Of a stretch of 8,103 nucleotides of DNA, positions 5,250 through 8,103 are shown one piece after another. The translations under genes were made by a program, and so were the position numbers. Below the pieces are notes generated by a model, which was not told the origin of the DNA, made no database searches, and worked only from the letters and a program-made list of their open reading frames with translations. Within the stretch, counting starts at the first letter, position 1, and every line of letters starts with the position of its first letter. This DNA is from Candidatus Woesebacteria bacterium (lineage in GTDB: Bacteria; Patescibacteriota; Microgenomatia; UBA8517). The stretch lies in NCBI GenBank assembly GCA_027327685.1, contig DAHVYL010000023.1, forward strand, positions 1-8,103. Reading direction: 5' to 3'.

Positions 5250-6895
5250 TCCAGTAAATTTCTGCCCGTCATATTCGACGGTATGGTTATTCCCAAAATT
5301 TTAAGGATGGTCGGGGCAACATCCGCCAGAATTCCTGAAGGAAGTGTAACCGGTCTACCCATTGTTTTTTGGGAAACAACTATGAAAGGGACAGAGTTTC
5401 CGCTATGTTCGGTTTCGATTATGCCTGTAGCCGGGTCAATCATCTCTTCCACATTGCCGTGATCGGCGGTAACCAACATAAAGCCTCCGTAGGCCATAAT
5501 GAAATCGTTAAGTTTGCCAAGACACTCATCAACCACTTCACAGGCTTTAACGGCTGCTCCGATATTGCCGGTATGGCCGACCATGTCCGGATTGGCAAAG
5601 TTTACAAGGACAAACTGATATCGGCCCTGGACTTTAATTTTGGCCAAAACGTTTTCCGTAATTTCCTTGGCGCTCATTTCCGGCTTAAGGTCATAGGTGG
5701 TAACTTTGGGAGAGGGAATAATTATACGGTCTTCTCCGTCGAAGGCCGTCTCCTGCTGTCCGTTGAAATAGAATGTGACGAAGCGCTCCTTTTCGCTTTC
5801 GGAAACTCTGAGCTGTTTATATCCGGCATCAGCTATCACAGCCCCCAGGGGCAGTTTTACGGTTTCCGGAGGAAAAGCCACTTTAGCACCCGCTTCCACA
5901 ATTGCTTTTTCATACTGAGTCATTGTTGCAAAATAAAGATTCTCAATTCTCGGTCCTCTATTGAAGGGCTCAGTGGCCGGGACCGGAGCCGCCAAATGGG
6001 TTTTTTGGTATTTGACTCTATACGGATCAAATCCAACCGGTAGGTTTGCTTTTGAAAAATCTGGAAAAGTAAAGGCCCTGGCAAGTTGCCTGGGCCTGTC
6101 GATTCTGAAGTTGAAAAAAACCACTGAATCATTTGCCTTAATCAGAGTTAAAGGTTTGCCGGCAGGATCAGACATCAGACAGGGTTCAATAAATTCGTCT
6201 GTTTTACCCTCTGCATAGGAAGCGTCAATTGCTTCCTCAGGAGTCTTGAAAAGGTGCCCTTCCCCTTTTGTCAAAGCCCAATATGCCTTGGCTGTTCTGT
6301 CCCAGCGCATGTCCCTATCCATTGCCCAATATCTGCCCGTAACCGAAGCAATTTGTCCGACACCGTGCTTGTTTATAACTTCGCGGATTTGGCTGATGTA
6401 TGTTTTGGCAGCAGTCGGTGGGGAATCTCTGCCATCTGTAAATAAATGCAAAAACACCCTGTCAAACTGGTGTTTGCGGGCAAGCTCGATTAATGCAAAA
6501 AGGTGTTCAATGTTGCTGTGCACCCCCCCTGCTCCGATTAGTCCCATCAGATGAAGATTACCTCCGCCGGTGCGAGCATGGTCAATTGCTCCTATCAAAA
6601 CCTGATTTTGATAAAAAAACCCGTCGGCTATGGACATGTTTATCCGCTGTAAATCCTGATAGACAATTCTTCCCGCACCCAGATTGAGGTGCCCGGTTTC
6701 GGTGTTGCCGACTTCCCCTCTGGGAAGCCCCACTGCCTCTCCCGAAGCCTGAAGCTGTGTGTGGGGAAAAGCAGACATGAATTTTCTCATGTTCGGAAGG
6801 TCCGCCTGGGAAAGAGGATTCCCGGGTCCGGGTGCAGAAATTCCCCAACCATCCAAAACCACCAAAAGTACTAATTTTGAAGATTCGCCTTGCAT
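5231..6895 (-). CDS. gpmI: 2,3-bisphosphoglycerate-independent phosphoglycerate mutase
   Basis: This enzyme interconverts 3- and 2-phosphoglycerate in the cytosol through a phosphoenzyme, using two metal ions (Mn) and no bisphosphoglycerate cofactor. The 554 residues exceed the usual ~510, partly from extra residues around 283-320. Conserved sites: D15 in LDGWG; H126 in GGVHSN; R156-D157 in DGRDSPP; R188 and R194 in GRYWAMDRD; R264 and R267 in FRIDR; K369 in SESEK; D437 and H441 in NPDMVGH; D478-H479 in TADHGN; H497 in EHSGN. The phosphorylated serine (Ser62 in well-studied enzymes, motif NSEVGH) is T65 here (NTETGH, codon ACC). Thr is the nucleophile in the related phosphopentomutases, so activity is plausible but inferred. 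The start overlaps the eno stop by one base (TAATG). GGGGAG, 9 nt upstream inside eno, is a clear Shine-Dalgarno, so translation is probably coupled to eno. Confidence 0.96.
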   Translation of the reverse strand: MQGESSKLVLLVVLDGWGISAPGPGNPLSQADLPNMRKFMSAFPHTQLQASGEAVGLPRGEVGNTETGHLNLGAGRIVYQDLQRINMSIADGFFYQNQVLIGAIDHARTGGGNLHLMGLIGAGGVHSNIEHLFALIELARKHQFDRVFLHLFTDGRDSPPTAAKTYISQIREVINKHGVGQIASVTGRYWAMDRDMRWDRTAKAYWALTKGEGHLFKTPEEAIDASYAEGKTDEFIEPCLMSDPAGKPLTLIKANDSVVFFNFRIDRPRQLARAFTFPDFSKANLPVGFDPYRVKYQKTHLAAPVPATEPFNRGPRIENLYFATMTQYEKAIVEAGAKVAFPPETVKLPLGAVIADAGYKQLRVSESEKERFVTFYFNGQQETAFDGEDRIIIPSPKVTTYDLKPEMSAKEITENVLAKIKVQGRYQFVLVNFANPDMVGHTGNIGAAVKACEVVDECLGKLNDFIMAYGGFMLVTADHGNVEEMIDPATGIIETEHSGNSVPFIVVSQKTMGRPVTLPSGILADVAPTILKILGITIPSNMTGRNLLDSQFEF

Positions 6896-8103
6896 TATTT
6901 AATTCTCCCCAGTTCTACTTCTATGGTAGAAAGACGATTATATTTAGCAACCCTTTCCCCTCTGGCCGGTGCACCAAACTTGACAAAATCTGCGGAAACT
7001 CCGACTCCGAAGTCGGCAATGAAACTGTCGTTGGTTTCTCCGGATCTATGGGAAACAATAACTTTCCATCCAGCGTCCTTGGCCATTTTGATTACCTGTA
7101 GTGTTTCGGTTACGGTGCCTATTTGGTTTGGTTTTACCAGAACCGAATTACAGGACCTTTCCTTGATTGCTTTTTCCACACGTTTGGGATTGGTGCACAA
7201 AAGATCGTCTCCAACTACCAAAGTGGTTTGGGAAACCTGAGAGGTAAAGTCTTTCCAGGTCTCCCAGGCGTCTTCGTGGAAAGGATCTTCCATGATGGCC
7301 AATTTGTATTGGTCGATAAGTGCTTTATAGAAATCAATAAGTTGGGAATCGGTCATTGCCGAGGCGCGGTCCTTGATAAAATATTCCCCGTCTTTATAAA
7401 AACTATCCGAGGCAAGGTCCAAACCCAAAAGAACATCCCTGCCTAAAGAATAATTGCTTTGACGGATTGATTCGACAAAAACTTCCAAAGCATCCGCATT
7501 TGTAAAAAGATCGGGAGCGTATCCTCCCTCGTCGCCAACCGAGTGAATAGCTCCGCGGTGCTTGAGGTTAGCGCCTATTGTCTGATAGATTTCGGCCCCG
7601 ATCTGAAGACCTTCGGAATAGGACTTGGAGGATGTGGGGATTACCCAAAATTCCTGAAAATCAAGATTTCCCGCCCCGTGCATTCCGCCGTTGATCATAT
7701 TGAAAAGAGGAGTCGGAACTTTTACGCTCTGGGTAATGCCGTATTTTGATGCCAGGGCAAAAATCCACGAATACAAAGGCTGCTGACGCATCATCGCCCC
7801 GGCCTTTACCACGGCCTCCGAGATTGAAAGAATAGCATTGGCCCCGTATTTGCTTTTATTTTCCGTTCCATCAAGTGCAATCATTTTTTTATCAATGGAT
7901 TCCTGGTCTGTCGGATCCATTCCGATAACTCCCGGGCCTAAAACCATATTCACATTATTTACCGCCTGAAGCACGCCCATACCCAAATACCTGGGACTTT
8001 GAGAATCCCTAAGTTCCAATCCTTCATGGGTTCCGGTTGAAGTTCCCGCAGGAACCGAGGAAACAGCAACCTCGCCGCTATCAAGAAGGCACGCAGTTTC
8101 GAC
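6895..8103 (-). CDS. eno: Enolase (N-terminus beyond window)
   Basis: Enolase dehydrates 2-phosphoglycerate to phosphoenolpyruvate, the step after GpmI. The frame is open from the right edge (8103) to TAA at 6897-6895: 402 residues, lacking roughly the first 15-20 of a family normally about 420-430. An internal ATG at 8019 is not the start, because the family-conserved loop VPAGTSTGTHEGLELRD continues upstream of it. Catalytic and metal-binding elements are present: QEF (the E. coli E167 region); VGDEGGYAP (E208); LGLDLASD (metal Asp); IMEDPF (metal Glu); VVGDDL (metal Asp); LVKPNQIG (catalytic Lys); VSHRSGET; and VKFGAPARGERVAKYN (second active-site Lys). The loop has PAGTST where most bacteria have PSGAST, but the metal-binding Ser is kept. 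The C-terminus stops at ELGRIK, without the tail of the E. coli enzyme. It is the upstream gene of an eno-gpmI operon. Confidence 0.97.
   Translation of the reverse strand, partial: VETACLLDSGEVAVSSVPAGTSTGTHEGLELRDSQSPRYLGMGVLQAVNNVNMVLGPGVIGMDPTDQESIDKKMIALDGTENKSKYGANAILSISEAVVKAGAMMRQQPLYSWIFALASKYGITQSVKVPTPLFNMINGGMHGAGNLDFQEFWVIPTSSKSYSEGLQIGAEIYQTIGANLKHRGAIHSVGDEGGYAPDLFTNADALEVFVESIRQSNYSLGRDVLLGLDLASDSFYKDGEYFIKDRASAMTDSQLIDFYKALIDQYKLAIMEDPFHEDAWETWKDFTSQVSQTTLVVGDDLLCTNPKRVEKAIKERSCNSVLVKPNQIGTVTETLQVIKMAKDAGWKVIVSHRSGETNDSFIADFGVGVSADFVKFGAPARGERVAKYNRLSTIEVELGRIK
6905..6910 (-). promoter_or_regulatory. Shine-Dalgarno of gpmI inside the eno 3' end
   Basis: GGGGAG lies 9 nt before the gpmI ATG and inside the last codons of eno. 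It confirms start 6895 and shows that this organism does use Shine-Dalgarno initiation for internal operon genes, unlike the starts of uvrB, lexA and dedA. Confidence 0.6.

Noticed and set aside
5369..6043. A 224-codon open frame on the plus strand
   Set aside because: It lies wholly antisense to gpmI, whose catalytic motifs are unmistakable, and its translation has no recognisable family features.
1..8103. Alternative genetic code (TGA as Gly or Trp), CRISPR, tRNA, rRNA or mobile elements
   Set aside because: No gene contains in-frame TGA, and no arrays, cloverleaf-like genes, transposase frames or terminal repeats were found by eye on either strand.
1..8103. A wholly new defence or mobile system
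   Set aside because: Every long frame belongs to a well-known family (UvrA, UvrB, LexA, DedA, GpmI, Eno); the novelty lies in residue-level and regulatory details.

Overview
This 8.1-kb window is densely coding and uses the standard genetic code; all five stop codons seen are TAA. It looks like a bacterial chromosomal segment with compact gene spacing. The short proteins, the Shine-Dalgarno-poor starts and the diverged but complete UvrA, UvrB, LexA, iPGM and enolase suggest a Patescibacteria/CPR-type genome, perhaps a Microgenomates relative. That placement is inference from style only; no marker gene settles it.

Layout. Minus strand, 1-1724: the 5' 574 codons of uvrA, running off the left edge. 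Minus, 1850-3868: complete uvrB. Plus, 3982-4605: complete lexA, divergent from uvrB across a 113-bp intergenic region. Minus, 4602-5211: a DedA-family membrane protein gene broken by a frameshift near its 3' end and convergent with lexA. Minus, 5231-6895: complete gpmI (cofactor-independent phosphoglycerate mutase). Minus, 6895-8103: eno (enolase), missing its N-terminus at the right edge. No tRNA, rRNA, CRISPR array or insertion sequence is visible, and no stretch over 300 bases lacks a gene.

How the genes work together. The left half is an SOS / nucleotide excision repair module. UvrA and UvrB find and verify DNA damage, and LexA is the self-cleaving repressor expected to control them. A shared ATGTT/AACAT-containing motif lies in front of uvrB and lexA, and more weakly at uvrA; it is a candidate LexA operator of direct-repeat type. 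The right half is a lower-glycolysis operon: eno and gpmI share one base at TAATG and carry out consecutive steps (3-phosphoglycerate to 2-phosphoglycerate to phosphoenolpyruvate). The broken dedA follows gpmI and has its own good promoter inside the gpmI 3' end.

Most notable points: the phosphoenzyme serine of the phosphoglycerate mutase is a threonine; a candidate lineage-specific LexA box; dedA disruption by a probable ~20-nt deletion; promoters so close to the uvrB, lexA and dedA start codons that leaderless transcripts are predicted; and loss of one zinc-ligand cysteine in UvrA.
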